Source: Saccharina japonica (Eukaryota; Sar; Phaeophyceae; Laminariales; Laminariaceae). From it: 64,000 bases of DNA. The position numbers and the translations under genes are program-made. Position 1 is the first letter of the stretch, and each line of letters starts with the position of its first letter. The DNA lies in assembly GCA_008828725.1 (NCBI GenBank), contig MEHQ01000818.1, positions 1 through 64,000 on the forward strand, in the 5' to 3' direction. Below, one piece after another: positions 51,401 through 54,283 of the stretch. The notes below the pieces were generated by a model that did not search any database, was not told where the DNA came from, and worked only from the letters and a program-made list of their open reading frames with translations.

Positions 51401-54283
51401 CAGGGTTCACTCCGACGAGACTCCCGATGGTTCAGCTGGAATAGAGTTCCAGGCCTCTCGCCGACCGCAACACGGGCTGTCTACAAGCGGGTCGACCCGT
51501 TGCAAGTGGAACAGGGACAAGCGCAACCCATACGACGCCGAGGAAATGGGTGGTCGAGACGAAACGCATAGCGAGAGTCGCTTGACAATAGCCCCAGAAT
51601 TGAGAGACCGTTCAACGTCGGCGTGGCTACATTTTCCGCACGTCGAGCTTGCATTTCTACTATTCGCATTCGAAGGAGCCGTTGCGGCAGGGGTGTCGGC
51701 CCTGCGCGAAAGCAGGTGCCCATGGGTGGTCATCGTGGCGGCTGCAGCCTTGGTAAGTCGCCTCTACAATTCTGAAGCCGGATGCTCATGCGCAGTGTAC
51801 AACTCTGTACAAGAGACCAAAGGTTACACTCTTTGAAGGGGTCCCTGACGCCCCATAGTACGTGTTGTTCGCATGTCCAGCAGCCGCAACAAATGGTAGT
51901 TGTGATGCTTCTAGCCGCCCCATCGGTTGGCGGACATCTCTCCATCGCCGCTTCTGACTCGCATTCTTGATATTCTCTCCGTTCGTTATTTGTATCGGTA
52001 CGTGCGAGCCATCAGCTTGTCTACCCCATCCTTATGTTCGTCATGGTATGTCGGACTATACTTGTTCGGGTGCGCCCTCACGCCCTCATCGCATTCGAGC
52101 CGACCGTCAACACCGACAGTCTCAACCACGTCCTGGACTACAAGGACAGCTTCTTCTCTAGGGTGAACACTAGCTGGAAGCAAAGCGGCAGCCTAATTTC
52201 CTGGGCAGATTTAGGACAGTGGGTGACGATCGAGAGGTCCTACACAGAATCTCGACCAGACGATGATTGGTCCCAGACCAGTATCGACGAAGATGCTCGA
52301 CGGGAAGGCGACCGTTTCCGGATCGGGTTCGAGCCGCTCTTCGTGGACTTCACCAAATCTGGGTCCTGGTTCATGATATACGCTCTCGTGCAGGTGCATA
52401 CCCTTCCTAAGCAAAGTGCCAGTTCGCGCTACCCACATCATAAAATAGTTGTGCCACATTGCTCGCATCTATGCTTCTAGCGTAAAACCATTAAGCCATG
52501 GGCATGCGTATCCCACGTATCGTAGGTTATAGACCAACGAGAGAGATCGATATGGGAAATGGTCATTAGGGGGTATACCCCTTGGTTGTACGGCCATTTG
52601 GGGGTAGGGTCAAAATGCGCCCGCGGAACACGCTCCCGTGGGCCCAAACAGGCCTCAAACGCCATTCCGAAGCCCTGGCGAGATGCCCGAAGCCCATGCC
52701 AAGCACGCACACAACTTGTTTTGTTTCAGGCACGTCCTTGGGCCTAACGGGACGGCGGAGCACGAGGGAGCAAAGGAAGTCCCCCCTTTGACCACATCTT
52801 GGGGGGGGATAACCCCACGTACCTACTAAATGTATCTACTCCCCCCGATCGACCACTTTTTTCACCCCGTTTGACCGAAATGATACCCCCTTTTGACCAT
52901 CTACGACAGCCTCAAAAACGACTACAGCAGTACGTATCCACGTCACCGCCCAACAGCCCGAATAGATCACGGGGCGGAACATCCAGAACTTGCGAGTAGT
53001 CGGGACCGTTTGCCTTCCAAGAAATAAATCTCGGCACAACTACTATGCAGATCAAATCTTTATAGACGATATGAAGATGTCGGCTCTTCTGAGAAACCAT
53101 GACGGTGAGGGGGGAATCAGAACACATACATACGAGTACGTTTTTACTCGGCGTATGGGTCGTGAGTTGCTGGGTGCTTGGTGCTTGGTGCTTCGTTCCT
53201 GGGTGATGTGGGTCATGGATGCTCGGTGTTGGGTTGTTGGACGGGAGGGGTATTTGGGACAAGAGCAACATCAGGCGCAACGACGGTCCTGTCCCCAACG
53301 TATCCATCCCCGACGGCAGGCTGGTGTGTTCGAGTACAGGTCACCTGGATCACACCCAGCAAGCAAGCACCAAGCACCCAGCAACCTACGACCCATACGC
53401 CGAGTATACACGTATATGTTCTGATTCTCCCATCACCGTAGCAACCAAGCACCAAGCACCCTGTAACCCACGACCCATACGCCGAGTATACACGTACTCG
53501 TATGTATGTGTTCTGATTCCCCCATCACCGTCATGTTTCCCCAGAAGAGCCGATATCTTCATATCGTTTATAAAGATTTGATTTGTATAGTACAGTAGTT
53601 GTGCCGAGATTTATTTCTTGGGAGGCAAACGATCCCGACTACTCGCACGTTCCGGATGTTACGCCCCGTGACCTATTCGGGCTGTTGGGCGGTGACGTGG
53701 ATACGTACTGCTGTAGTCGGTTTTTAGGCTGTCGCAGATGGTCAAAAGGGGGTATGGTTTCCGTCAAACGAGGTGAGCAAAATGGTCAACCGGGGGGAGT
53801 AGATAAATTTAGTAGGTACGTGGGGTTATCCCCCCCCCAAGATGTGGTCAAAGGGGGGGCTTCCTTTGCTCCCTCGTGCGCCGCCGTCCCGTTAGGCCCA
53901 AGGACGTGCCTGAAACAACCAAAACAATTGTGTGCGTGCTTGGCAGGGCTTCGGGTATCTCGCAGGGCTTCGGAATGGGGTTTGAGGCCTGTTTGGGCCC
54001 ACGGGAGCGCGTTCCGCGGGCACATTTTGACGCTACCCCCAAATGGCCGTAACACCAGGGGGTATACCCACAAATGACCATTTACCATTAATATATGTTG
54101 TTTTTCACTGTTAATCGCCACCCTAATCAACAATTGCGCATGTCCCTTCCTGCTGTCACAGTCGGTGGTGTTTGCGTCCATCGGCGTACTATTTGACGAG
54201 AGCGTGCAGCAACTTACGCTTTTCGGTGGCCAGCTTTTTGTCACCTGCATAGTGCTCGTGCGGTTCAAGCCCTTCGCAAATAG
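350..54283 (+). CDS. giant multi-exon gene, P/T-rich stalk plus C-terminal membrane domain (partial, spliced span)
   Basis: This is the span of one inferred transcription unit with 88 exons: 74 mini-exons of 54-87 nt, seven of 285-315 nt, one of 1,796 nt and six membrane-domain exons. All exons up to the 1.8-kb exon are entered in phase 1, and all before it are left in phase 1, so they can be joined or skipped in any number without a frameshift. Later exons join 0-0, 0-0, 2-2, 0-0, 0-0 and 0-0. The stalk is rich in Pro, Thr, Ser, Gln and Ala, typical of O-glycosylated mucin-like or wall-associated surface proteins. The membrane part resembles TRP-like or polycystin-like multi-pass proteins only at motif level. 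No start codon or signal peptide is visible, so the 5' end lies upstream. That all exons belong to one gene is inferred from phase, order and strand, not from transcripts. Confidence 0.68.
830..913 (+). CDS. mini-exon B1
   Basis: Class B, 84 nt, core PSATTSPQHLTEGPTYEW. Acceptor GCCAG, donor G|GTCAGT. Confidence 0.7.
1290..1373 (+). CDS. mini-exon A2
   Basis: Class A, core TEVPTRTASPTDASGT; donor G|GTCAGC is slightly off consensus. Confidence 0.68.
1762..1845 (+). CDS. mini-exon B2
   Basis: Class B, core PSGTTSPQHITEGPTYEW. The following intron holds a complete MITE copy. Confidence 0.7.
1878..2110. mobile_element. MITE-like element, copy 1 (233 bp)
   Basis: Bounded by CTACGGTAGAGG on the left and CCTCTATCATAG on the right, which are imperfect terminal inverted repeats. 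No coding capacity. It lies in the intron after exon B2 and lengthens the exon-to-exon distance from about 470 to 715 bp. Dimers lacking it run straight from AGGGGTTAACACAC into the next unit. Confidence 0.7.
2477..2560 (+). CDS. mini-exon A3
   Basis: Class A, core AEEPTKTARPTGASNT. Identical to A4 at 3,415. Confidence 0.7.
2953..3036 (+). CDS. mini-exon B3
   Basis: Class B, core PLATTSSQQLTEGPAYEW. Identical to B4 at 3,891. Confidence 0.7.
3415..3498 (+). CDS. mini-exon A4
   Basis: Class A copy of A3, 938 bp downstream of it. Confidence 0.7.
3891..3974 (+). CDS. mini-exon B4
   Basis: Class B copy of B3, 938 bp downstream of it; a MITE copy follows in the intron. Confidence 0.7.
4010..4245. 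mobile_element. MITE-like element, copy 2 (236 bp)
   Basis: Starts CTACAGTAAAGG and ends CCTCTATCATAG. It has the same place relative to exon B4 as copy 1 has to B2, so the insertion probably predates amplification of that dimer. Confidence 0.7.
4621..4704 (+). CDS. mini-exon A5
   Basis: Class A, core AEEPTKTASPTGASST, donor G|GTCAGT. Confidence 0.7.
4945..5040 (+). repeat. partial duplication of the class A post-exon segment
   Basis: CAGTGCTGCTGATG followed by GAGGCACGACGCTGTGGAT repeats the intron start that follows A exons without a preceding exon, so a donor-side fragment was duplicated. It explains the long 633-bp A5-B5 distance. Confidence 0.5.
5337..5420 (+). CDS. mini-exon B5
   Basis: Class B, core PSATTSSQHFTEGATHEW, donor G|GTTAGT. 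Confidence 0.68.
5799..5882 (+). CDS. mini-exon A6
   Basis: Class A, core TEVPTTTASPTENPST, donor G|GTCAGT. Confidence 0.7.
   Translation, partial: LQRCQQRQQAPRKTQAPWVQHIPYPQP
6269..6352 (+). CDS. mini-exon B6
   Basis: Class B, core TFATTYQQPLTEGPTYGW; acceptor GACAG. Confidence 0.68.
6729..6815 (+). CDS. mini-exon A7 (87 nt, one-codon insertion)
   Basis: Core TEEVPSKTASPTEASST carries one extra Glu codon relative to A1. Donor G|GTGAGG. Confidence 0.68.
7201..7284 (+). CDS. mini-exon B7
   Basis: Core PYTTTSPQHLNEGPTNEW. The split junction codon becomes GAT (Asp). Confidence 0.68.
7673..7750 (+). CDS. mini-exon A8 (78 nt, shifted acceptor)
   Basis: The usual acceptor CCAG is mutated to TCAT at 7,663-7,666. 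The next AG, six bases further on, gives core VPSKTARPTDASSAM in the correct phase. Confidence 0.6.
8142..8225 (+). CDS. mini-exon B8
   Basis: Diverged class B, core TSRPTSSQHLTGGPARQR, donor G|GTCAGT. Confidence 0.62.
8609..8692 (+). CDS. mini-exon A9
   Basis: Strongly diverged class A, core IGAPTRTGSPTKVFITMSP. Acceptor GCAAG, donor G|GTTAGT. Last A/B-type exon. Confidence 0.55.
8693..9420 (+). other. transition region between A/B and C arrays
   Basis: Diverged array-like intron sequence. The expected exon near 9,050 cannot be recognised; only traces such as CCACGTGTG-, TTGTCGGAT- and GGTCGGCAGG-like motifs remain. I see no coding segment before 9,421. Confidence 0.45.
9421..9492 (+). CDS. 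mini-exon C1
   Basis: First class C exon, 72 nt, core PTHVPTQPSTTPGPTIQ, donor G|GTTAGT. Confidence 0.66.
9881..9951 (+). pseudogene. decayed class C mini-exon
   Basis: Aligned to the other copies, the CAG (Gln) codon is TAG and the donor G|GT has become G|AG. It can only be skipped. Confidence 0.6.
10245..10316 (+). CDS. mini-exon C2
   Basis: Core RTHVRTQAPTTQNSRTH; donor G|GTTGGT is weaker than most. Confidence 0.58.
   Translation, partial: VEPMFARKPPPPRTHERTHHQSP
10613..10684 (+). pseudogene. class C mini-exon with lost acceptor
   Basis: Open frame (core HPQIPKEASVTQGPTAQ) and a donor remain, but the acceptor CAG reads CTG. Confidence 0.55.
11066..11137 (+). CDS. mini-exon C3
   Basis: Core PTQVDTETVFVQGPTTP, donor G|GTTAGT. 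Confidence 0.67.
11491..11562 (+). CDS. mini-exon C4
   Basis: Core PTQVATEPPIIQGPTTQ, donor G|GTTCGT. Confidence 0.64.
11957..12028 (+). CDS. mini-exon C5
   Basis: Core PTQVATESPTTQGPTTQ, close to the class consensus; donor G|GTCAGT. Confidence 0.7.
12411..12482 (+). CDS. mini-exon C6
   Basis: Core PTQLATETLTADGRLIQ; donor G|GTTCGT; the middle is diverged. Confidence 0.58.
12872..12943 (+). pseudogene. class C mini-exon with lost acceptor
   Basis: Open core PTQVATETPTSQGPTTR, but the acceptor is CCG instead of CAG and the donor side is A|GTCAGT. Confidence 0.55.
13338..13409 (+). CDS. mini-exon C7
   Basis: Core PTEVASISPITQGPTTQ; acceptor TTAG. Confidence 0.67.
13804..13875 (+). CDS. mini-exon C8
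   Basis: Core PTQVATDNPNNQSPTTQ. Confidence 0.7.
14266..14337 (+). CDS. mini-exon C9
   Basis: Core PPQLARETPTTQGPTTE. Confidence 0.7.
14729..14800 (+). CDS. mini-exon C10
   Basis: Core PSQVDTESRITQGPTTQ; acceptor GAAG. Confidence 0.66.
15196..15267 (+). CDS. mini-exon C11
   Basis: Core PTQVVTKSPITQGSITQ. Confidence 0.7.
15663..15734 (+). CDS. mini-exon C12
   Basis: Core STEVATETPITRGPTTQ, donor G|GTTAGT. Confidence 0.7.
16119..16190 (+). CDS. mini-exon C13
   Basis: Core PTHVATEAPITQGSTTH. It begins AT, so the junction codon is GAT rather than GGT. Confidence 0.7.
16570..16641 (+). CDS. mini-exon C14
   Basis: Core PTPVVAGVPTTQGPPTQ; acceptor TTAG. Confidence 0.68.
17033..17104 (+). CDS. 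mini-exon C15
   Basis: Core PTQVAIEAPITQSPATQ. Confidence 0.7.
17496..17567 (+). CDS. mini-exon C16
   Basis: Core STQVATEAPITQTPTTQ; junction codon GAT. Confidence 0.7.
17968..18039 (+). CDS. mini-exon C17
   Basis: Core PTHSGTGVPNIQDQTKQ; acceptor GTGAG. Confidence 0.64.
18421..18492 (+). CDS. mini-exon C18 (GC donor)
   Basis: Core PHEVAADSPITQGPTTQ. The donor is G|GCCAGT, a GC-AG intron if used. Confidence 0.58.
18892..18945 (+). CDS. mini-exon C19 (54 nt)
   Basis: Core PTQATHGSTAQAPSYIV. It lacks 18 bases of the consensus, so frame and both splice signals are kept. Confidence 0.66.
19338..19409 (+). CDS. mini-exon C20
   Basis: Core SPQVGTDAPITEPPYTQ; paralogue 2,318 bp downstream is C25. 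Confidence 0.7.
19806..19877 (+). CDS. mini-exon C21
   Basis: Core GTQVDTEASVTKGPTTQ; paralogue C26. Confidence 0.7.
20253..20324 (+). CDS. mini-exon C22
   Basis: Core PTPIAANAPTTESPTIQ; paralogue C27. Confidence 0.7.
20727..20798 (+). CDS. mini-exon C23
   Basis: Core PTQIVTGAFPTLDPATQ; paralogue C28. Confidence 0.68.
21195..21266 (+). CDS. mini-exon C24
   Basis: Core PTSVATAAYITQGPTTQ, donor G|GTTAGT; paralogue C29. Confidence 0.7.
21656..21727 (+). CDS. mini-exon C25
   Basis: Core SIRVGTEVPITEPPYTQ; acceptor CAAG. Confidence 0.66.
22125..22196 (+). CDS. mini-exon C26
   Basis: Core GTHVDTEAPVSKGPTTQ, with a full-consensus donor G|GTAAGT. Confidence 0.72.
22572..22643 (+). CDS. mini-exon C27
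   Basis: Core PTPVSANAPTTESPTIQ. Confidence 0.7.
23046..23117 (+). CDS. mini-exon C28
   Basis: Core PTQIATGAFPTLDPATQ. Confidence 0.68.
23510..23581 (+). CDS. mini-exon C29
   Basis: Core PTSVATAAYITQGPTTQ, donor G|GTTAGT. Confidence 0.7.
23847..23918 (+). CDS. mini-exon C30
   Basis: Core STRVATEAPITEPPYTQ. Only 337 bp from the previous exon start, because the intron lost about 120 bp. Confidence 0.68.
24303..24374 (+). CDS. mini-exon C31
   Basis: Core GIQVDTEAPTTKGPTTQ; acceptor TTAG. Confidence 0.69.
24766..24837 (+). CDS. mini-exon C32
   Basis: Core PTLVAPNAPTSQSPTTE. Confidence 0.7.
25275..25346 (+). CDS. mini-exon C33
   Basis: Core PTQVTTESPTTQSRETQ; junction codon GGC. Confidence 0.68.
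25735..25806 (+). CDS. mini-exon C34
   Basis: Core PIQVATDNPITERPTTH. Confidence 0.69.
   Translation, partial: VPSKSPRTTLSPSVQLPIHRRSP
26204..26281 (+). pseudogene. class C mini-exon with lost acceptor
   Basis: Open core PTQIASEAPPTHGQTTQ, but the acceptor CAG|GT is AAT|TT. The normal donor position reads G|GCATGG, with an alternative G|GTGATT at 26,269. Confidence 0.5.
26656..26727 (+). CDS. mini-exon C35
   Basis: Core PTAVDTKPTIIQGLPTQ. Confidence 0.68.
26862..27094 (-). mobile_element. MITE-like element, copy 3, inverted (233 bp)
   Basis: Runs from CTACGATAGAGG to CCTCTACCGTAG, giving 12-bp terminal inverted repeats with one mismatch. Its reverse complement aligns end to end with copies 1 and 2, including the motif GGGTTGAGGAGC and a CAGCCAAAACGTG-like stretch. 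It splits a class C unit downstream of exon C35. Confidence 0.72.
27364..27435 (+). pseudogene. class C mini-exon with lost acceptor
   Basis: Open core PIQVATDNPITQGATTK, but the acceptor CAG is CAC and the donor side reads A|GTCAGT. Confidence 0.55.
27816..27887 (+). CDS. mini-exon C36
   Basis: Core PTKIADEVTTSQGPTTQ. Confidence 0.69.
28276..28347 (+). CDS. mini-exon C37
   Basis: Core PTLVATESPTTQGPTTR. The last exon base is A, so the junction codon becomes AGT (Ser). Confidence 0.62.
28736..28807 (+). CDS. mini-exon C38
   Basis: Core PTYVPTKAPNTKGPTTQ. Confidence 0.7.
29203..29274 (+). CDS. mini-exon C39
   Basis: Core PTEVAMEFRITQGPTTQ; acceptor GAAG. Confidence 0.66.
29667..29738 (+). 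CDS. mini-exon C40
   Basis: Core RTQVTTEGPIAQGPATQ; junction codon GAT. Confidence 0.69.
30128..30199 (+). CDS. mini-exon C41
   Basis: Core PNQVATEAPITQGPTTQ, donor G|GTCAGC. Confidence 0.69.
30632..30703 (+). CDS. mini-exon C42
   Basis: Core PTHIATGAPVTQGPTRQ. Confidence 0.7.
31078..31124 (+). pseudogene. decayed, truncated class C mini-exon
   Basis: A deletion removed the first third of the exon. What remains reads into TAA in phase, and the donor is G|TTGATT without GT. Confidence 0.62.
31522..31593 (+). CDS. mini-exon C43
   Basis: Core PTQATTEAYITQGLTTQ. Confidence 0.7.
31984..32055 (+). CDS. mini-exon C44
   Basis: Core STQVPTQTPTTQGPTTQ. Confidence 0.7.
32438..32509 (+). CDS. mini-exon C45
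   Basis: Core PTESGTISPITQSPTMQ. Junction codon GGG. Confidence 0.67.
32904..32966 (+). CDS. mini-exon C46 (63 nt)
   Basis: Core PTQVTTEAATTQGPTAH; a 9-base in-frame deletion near its 3' end. Confidence 0.66.
33354..33425 (+). CDS. mini-exon C47
   Basis: Core PTEVGTEASVTPGPTTQ. Confidence 0.7.
33818..33889 (+). CDS. mini-exon C48
   Basis: Core PSQTATGAPTTVGPTTQ; donor G|GTCCGT. Confidence 0.65.
34279..34344 (+). CDS. mini-exon C49 (66 nt)
   Basis: Core PGGPEDLIAHGPTSQAQ; 6 bases shorter than consensus, in frame. Donor G|GTTAGT. Confidence 0.6.
34741..34812 (+). pseudogene. class C mini-exon with lost donor
   Basis: Acceptor and open frame (core PTKLDNKAPITKKRTTQ) persist, but the donor GT is GA (A|GATAGT). 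Confidence 0.55.
35201..35271 (+). pseudogene. frameshifted class C mini-exon (71 nt)
   Basis: One base is missing near the acceptor. In the fixed phase the exon runs into TAA although both splice signals look intact. Confidence 0.6.
35373..37110 (-). mobile_element. 5'-truncated non-LTR (LINE-type) retrotransposon inserted in a class C unit
   Basis: A class C unit is broken after TATACTTAGGTATTG and resumes with AGGTCGTCAGAAA at about 37,111. The intervening 1.7 kb is unrelated to the array and carries a reverse-transcriptase C-terminal remnant on the minus strand. Its 3' part (35.4-36.2 kb) is non-coding, with A/C/G-rich stretches on the + strand and no clear poly(A). Breakpoints are approximate and I could not define target-site duplications. 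Confidence 0.65.
36276..37083 (-). pseudogene. LINE reverse transcriptase remnant (palm motif YADD to thumb, frameshifted)
   Basis: The frame opens just before WGMLYADDAGVV, the catalytic YADD box of non-LTR reverse transcriptases. It continues through FGLTVSEKKTQTL, a LEFRYLGGLVNEHGDL block, and EALLYGCMTWAPRRD followed by LLRVIGYQRKQGTYRQL, the usual RT-thumb order in LINEs. Near 36,545 the frame shifts by one; the second frame carries QALKRVGCQSVEATVRQRR and LLFAGAVVRQPDGRLPKRL, the conserved post-RT segment, and stops near 36,276. All RT motifs upstream of YADD and any endonuclease are missing, so the copy is dead. Confidence 0.78.
37388..37459 (+). CDS. mini-exon C50
   Basis: Core PTQVATETPVTQDQPTQ, donor G|GTTAGT; first exon after the LINE. 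Confidence 0.69.
37772..37843 (+). CDS. mini-exon C51
   Basis: Core PTQVATETPVAQGQTPQ. Confidence 0.69.
38239..38308 (+). pseudogene. decayed class C mini-exon
   Basis: The acceptor CAG|GT has become CAA|GC and one base is lost in the CAAGCACCG block, so any splice here reaches a stop. Confidence 0.55.
38709..38780 (+). CDS. mini-exon C52
   Basis: Core PTQVATELPVTQGQPTP, donor G|GTTAGC. Confidence 0.67.
39177..39248 (+). CDS. mini-exon C53
   Basis: Core PTQIATETPVTHGPTIQ; acceptor CAAG. Confidence 0.66.
39643..39714 (+). CDS. mini-exon C54
   Basis: Core PTQVPTEPPVTQGQTTQ. Confidence 0.69.
40111..40182 (+). CDS. mini-exon C55
   Basis: Core PTQVAKETAIAQSKTTQ. Confidence 0.68.
40577..40648 (+). 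CDS. mini-exon C56
   Basis: Core PTQVVKETAITQSGTTP. Confidence 0.68.
41510..41581 (+). CDS. mini-exon C57 (last of the array)
   Basis: Core PIGVDKENPITEGPTTL, donor G|GTCAGT. The unit before it (40,650-41,160) lost its exon by deletion. Confidence 0.66.
41820..41976 (-). repeat. inverted half-unit of the class C array
   Basis: The reverse complement reads TTGACGGCGCCGTCACCGAC, then a TTCCGAACACCTCTGC-like tract, then CTACCCCAG|GTTCCACAAC: the intron end and acceptor of a class C unit in opposite orientation. The exon-like continuation hits a stop after a few codons. Confidence 0.7.
42071..42382 (+). CDS. long P/T exon L1 (312 nt)
   Basis: Begins CAG|AT CCA ACA CAA, the same start as class C exons, but continues for 104 codons of Pro/Thr/Ser/Ala-rich sequence. 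Segments include TPSPTLSATSPDP, EPAATTPVPTRVADHTSAPE and IISPSSAPVSPTPEAPLP. It ends GTC ACA G|GTAAGG, phase 1. No membrane segment or cysteine. Flanking introns are not array-like. Confidence 0.75.
42889..43173 (+). CDS. long P/T exon L2 (285 nt, probably shifted acceptor)
   Basis: Homologous to L1 and L3-L7: it contains TPAPSTQPAAAAPVPTTVSH, SEVPTAVLISRTPSTTEPTL and SSASPSYTSETLAPTTTTAT, ending GTC ACA G|GTGAGA. At the position where L5 and L6 have CCAG|TGCCAAC this copy reads CCCCCAACGC. The nearest AG giving the right phase is at 42,887-42,888, about 30 bases further in. A TGA at 42,834 closes the frame upstream, so the exon start is the least certain of this set. Confidence 0.6.
43616..43924 (+). 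CDS. long P/T exon L3 (309 nt)
   Basis: Acceptor GACAG|TA CCA ACA CCA. Contains TPSPISVTPPPPSNPFAGET, a more acidic middle (ELVVDEEPPTITDFSETPST) and LAPTEGTVVPPSEALVE. Donor GAA G|GTGAGA, phase 1. Like its sisters it alternates Pro-Thr-Ser clusters with short aliphatic spacers. Confidence 0.75.
44275..44583 (+). CDS. long P/T exon L4 (309 nt)
   Basis: Acceptor GACAG|TC CAA ACC CCA. Contains TPSPTAVGSSPSTTISAVIT, PAVATPVPAAAADPTSAPES and SPPASTSAAVESLEPTATTV. Donor CCA G|GTGAGA. Closest relatives by eye are L1 and L2. Confidence 0.75.
45078..45374 (+). CDS. long P/T exon L5 (297 nt)
   Basis: Acceptor GCCAG|TG CCA ACA CGA. Contains APTAVRLTPSLTSSVTPPAS, FPEPPSTAEPTLLPLTPP and SSAPIPPTVEAGTVARSSED. 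Donor CGG G|GTGGGA is weaker than in its sisters. Confidence 0.72.
45841..46155 (+). CDS. long P/T exon L6 (315 nt)
   Basis: Acceptor GCCAG|TG CCA ACG CCA. Contains TPSPTTVRPSPSPTAVTPPA, PSTTAPASATRSEPVIAAPF and TTTTMHPTSSSNLLPSSAPI. Donor GTA G|GTGAGA, phase 1. Confidence 0.76.
46644..46946 (+). CDS. long P/T exon L7 (303 nt)
   Basis: Acceptor GCTAG|TC TTA ACA CCA. Contains TPSPTTMRSSPNPIVSG, HGAPVPTAVADSTSNSPATP and LPLSSAPIAATVDTMVPTGS. Donor GGA G|GTAAGA, phase 1, leading to the 1.8-kb exon. Confidence 0.76.
47730..49525 (+). CDS. large exon encoding P/A/E/V-rich repeat stalk (about 598 codons)
   Basis: Acceptor CCTGCAG|AA TCG GAA is entered in phase 1, matching L7. The frame stays open for 598 codons and leaves at GAG|GTAGGT in phase 0, which fits the next exon. 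The protein is low-complexity and anionic, with motifs such as EQPVSAPAA, NEVDAGVPPAESPT and SEAPGQGPVEAAIAENAP. These recur every roughly 65-70 residues (for example EQPVSTATANEVD, EQPVSAPAATTGEI, EQPVAAPTTNAV, EQPVSAPAAEHEVE, AQPVSSPPANEVN). No cysteine or hydrophobic segment, so it is probably an extended extracellular stalk or linker. If unspliced at 49,525 the frame would stop at 49,577-49,579. Confidence 0.78.
49966..50097 (+). CDS. membrane-domain exon M1 (44 codons)
   Basis: Acceptor CCCAAAG|GTA, donor GGG|GTGAGT, both phase 0. It encodes VLRPVAVAAKATSVLAMGG followed by VATATGCSLFAGTGGASGAV, a small-residue-rich hydrophobic stretch that could be the first membrane helix after the stalk. 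The alternative frame gives a Cys/His/Trp-rich peptide with a stop before the donor. I prefer the open frame because it joins both neighbours in phase. Confidence 0.65.
50554..50720 (+). CDS. membrane-domain exon M2
   Basis: Acceptor TTGTTTTCAG|GAG with a good pyrimidine tract, donor CTC AG|GTCTGA in phase 2. After a Ser-rich start it reads APSATIAMVLIGQMQFIATL and HTGAEDSWVLEFSQYLR, a short hydrophobic segment then a polar loop with conserved-looking Trp/Glu. The split Arg codon (AG|G) is completed by M3. Confidence 0.68.
50920..51157 (+). CDS. membrane-domain exon M3
   Basis: Acceptor CCGGTAG|G starts with one base that completes the Arg codon of M2, then WANLWPTAGVVEQF and a polar stretch with one Cys. 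A long hydrophobic helix follows (GAVVFIGNLVLFATVFLAI through VLLHVLLASGAEAFWLTK). Donor AAG|GTGACG, phase 0. A hydrophobic span followed by an amphipathic turn with Trp is what one expects at a membrane exit. Confidence 0.72.
51318..51752 (+). CDS. membrane-domain exon M4 (145 codons)
   Basis: Acceptor CCTGCAG|GAA, donor TTG|GTAAGT, phase 0 both sides. The first 100 residues are hydrophilic (EQAQEEIEVAQLHGTPIRGL and a Ser/Arg/Asp-rich loop), probably cytoplasmic. Then come WLHFPHVELAFLLFAFEGAV and CPWVVIVAAAAL, the start of two closely spaced membrane segments; the second continues into M5 as LVYPILMFVMVCRTIL. Confidence 0.74.
52016..52393 (+). CDS. membrane-domain exon M5 (126 codons)
   Basis: Acceptor GCCATCAG|CTT, donor CAG|GTGCAT, phase 0. 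It opens with the hydrophobic LVYPILMFVMVCRTIL, then a basic boundary RVRPHALIAFEP and an acidic/aromatic loop (DYKDSFFSRVNTSWKQSG, SIDEDARREGDRFRIGFEPL). It ends with FVDFTKSGSWFMIYALVQ, the start of another membrane segment. The order helix, long charged loop, aromatic helix entry recalls TRP-like multi-pass proteins. This is motif-level similarity, not a database match. Confidence 0.74.
52557..54083. mobile_element. fold-back element with about 640-bp inverted arms (1,527 bp)
   Basis: The left arm (52,557 to about 53,195) is mirrored as reverse complement by the right arm (about 53,443-54,083). Both outer ends read AAATGGTCATT followed by GGGTATACCCC-like sequence. The arms match over most of their length, including GCACACAACTTGTTTT-like and GGGGTTATCCCCCCC-like blocks. 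The centre holds minisatellite copies of GGTGCTTGGTGCTT and an extra half-arm at 53,340-53,430. No transposase frame is visible, so it is non-autonomous. It lies in the intron between M5 and M6. Target duplications were not recognised. Confidence 0.78.
54162..54283 (+). CDS. membrane-domain exon M6
   Basis: Acceptor TGCTGTCACAG|TCG, donor AAT AG|GTGAGC in phase 2. Encodes SVVFASIGVLFDESVQQ, then LTLFGGQLFVTCIVLVRF and KPFANR. A helix ending in an R-F/Y-x-P-F-x-N type motif is typical of the last helices of fungal and protist TRP-like membrane proteins. It continues directly from the TM entry at the end of M5, with the fold-back element between them. Confidence 0.72.

Noticed and set aside
52559..52829. 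Open frames in the arms of the fold-back element
   Set aside because: Mirrored in both arms in several frames, no start context and no transposase motif; palindromic structure accounts for them.
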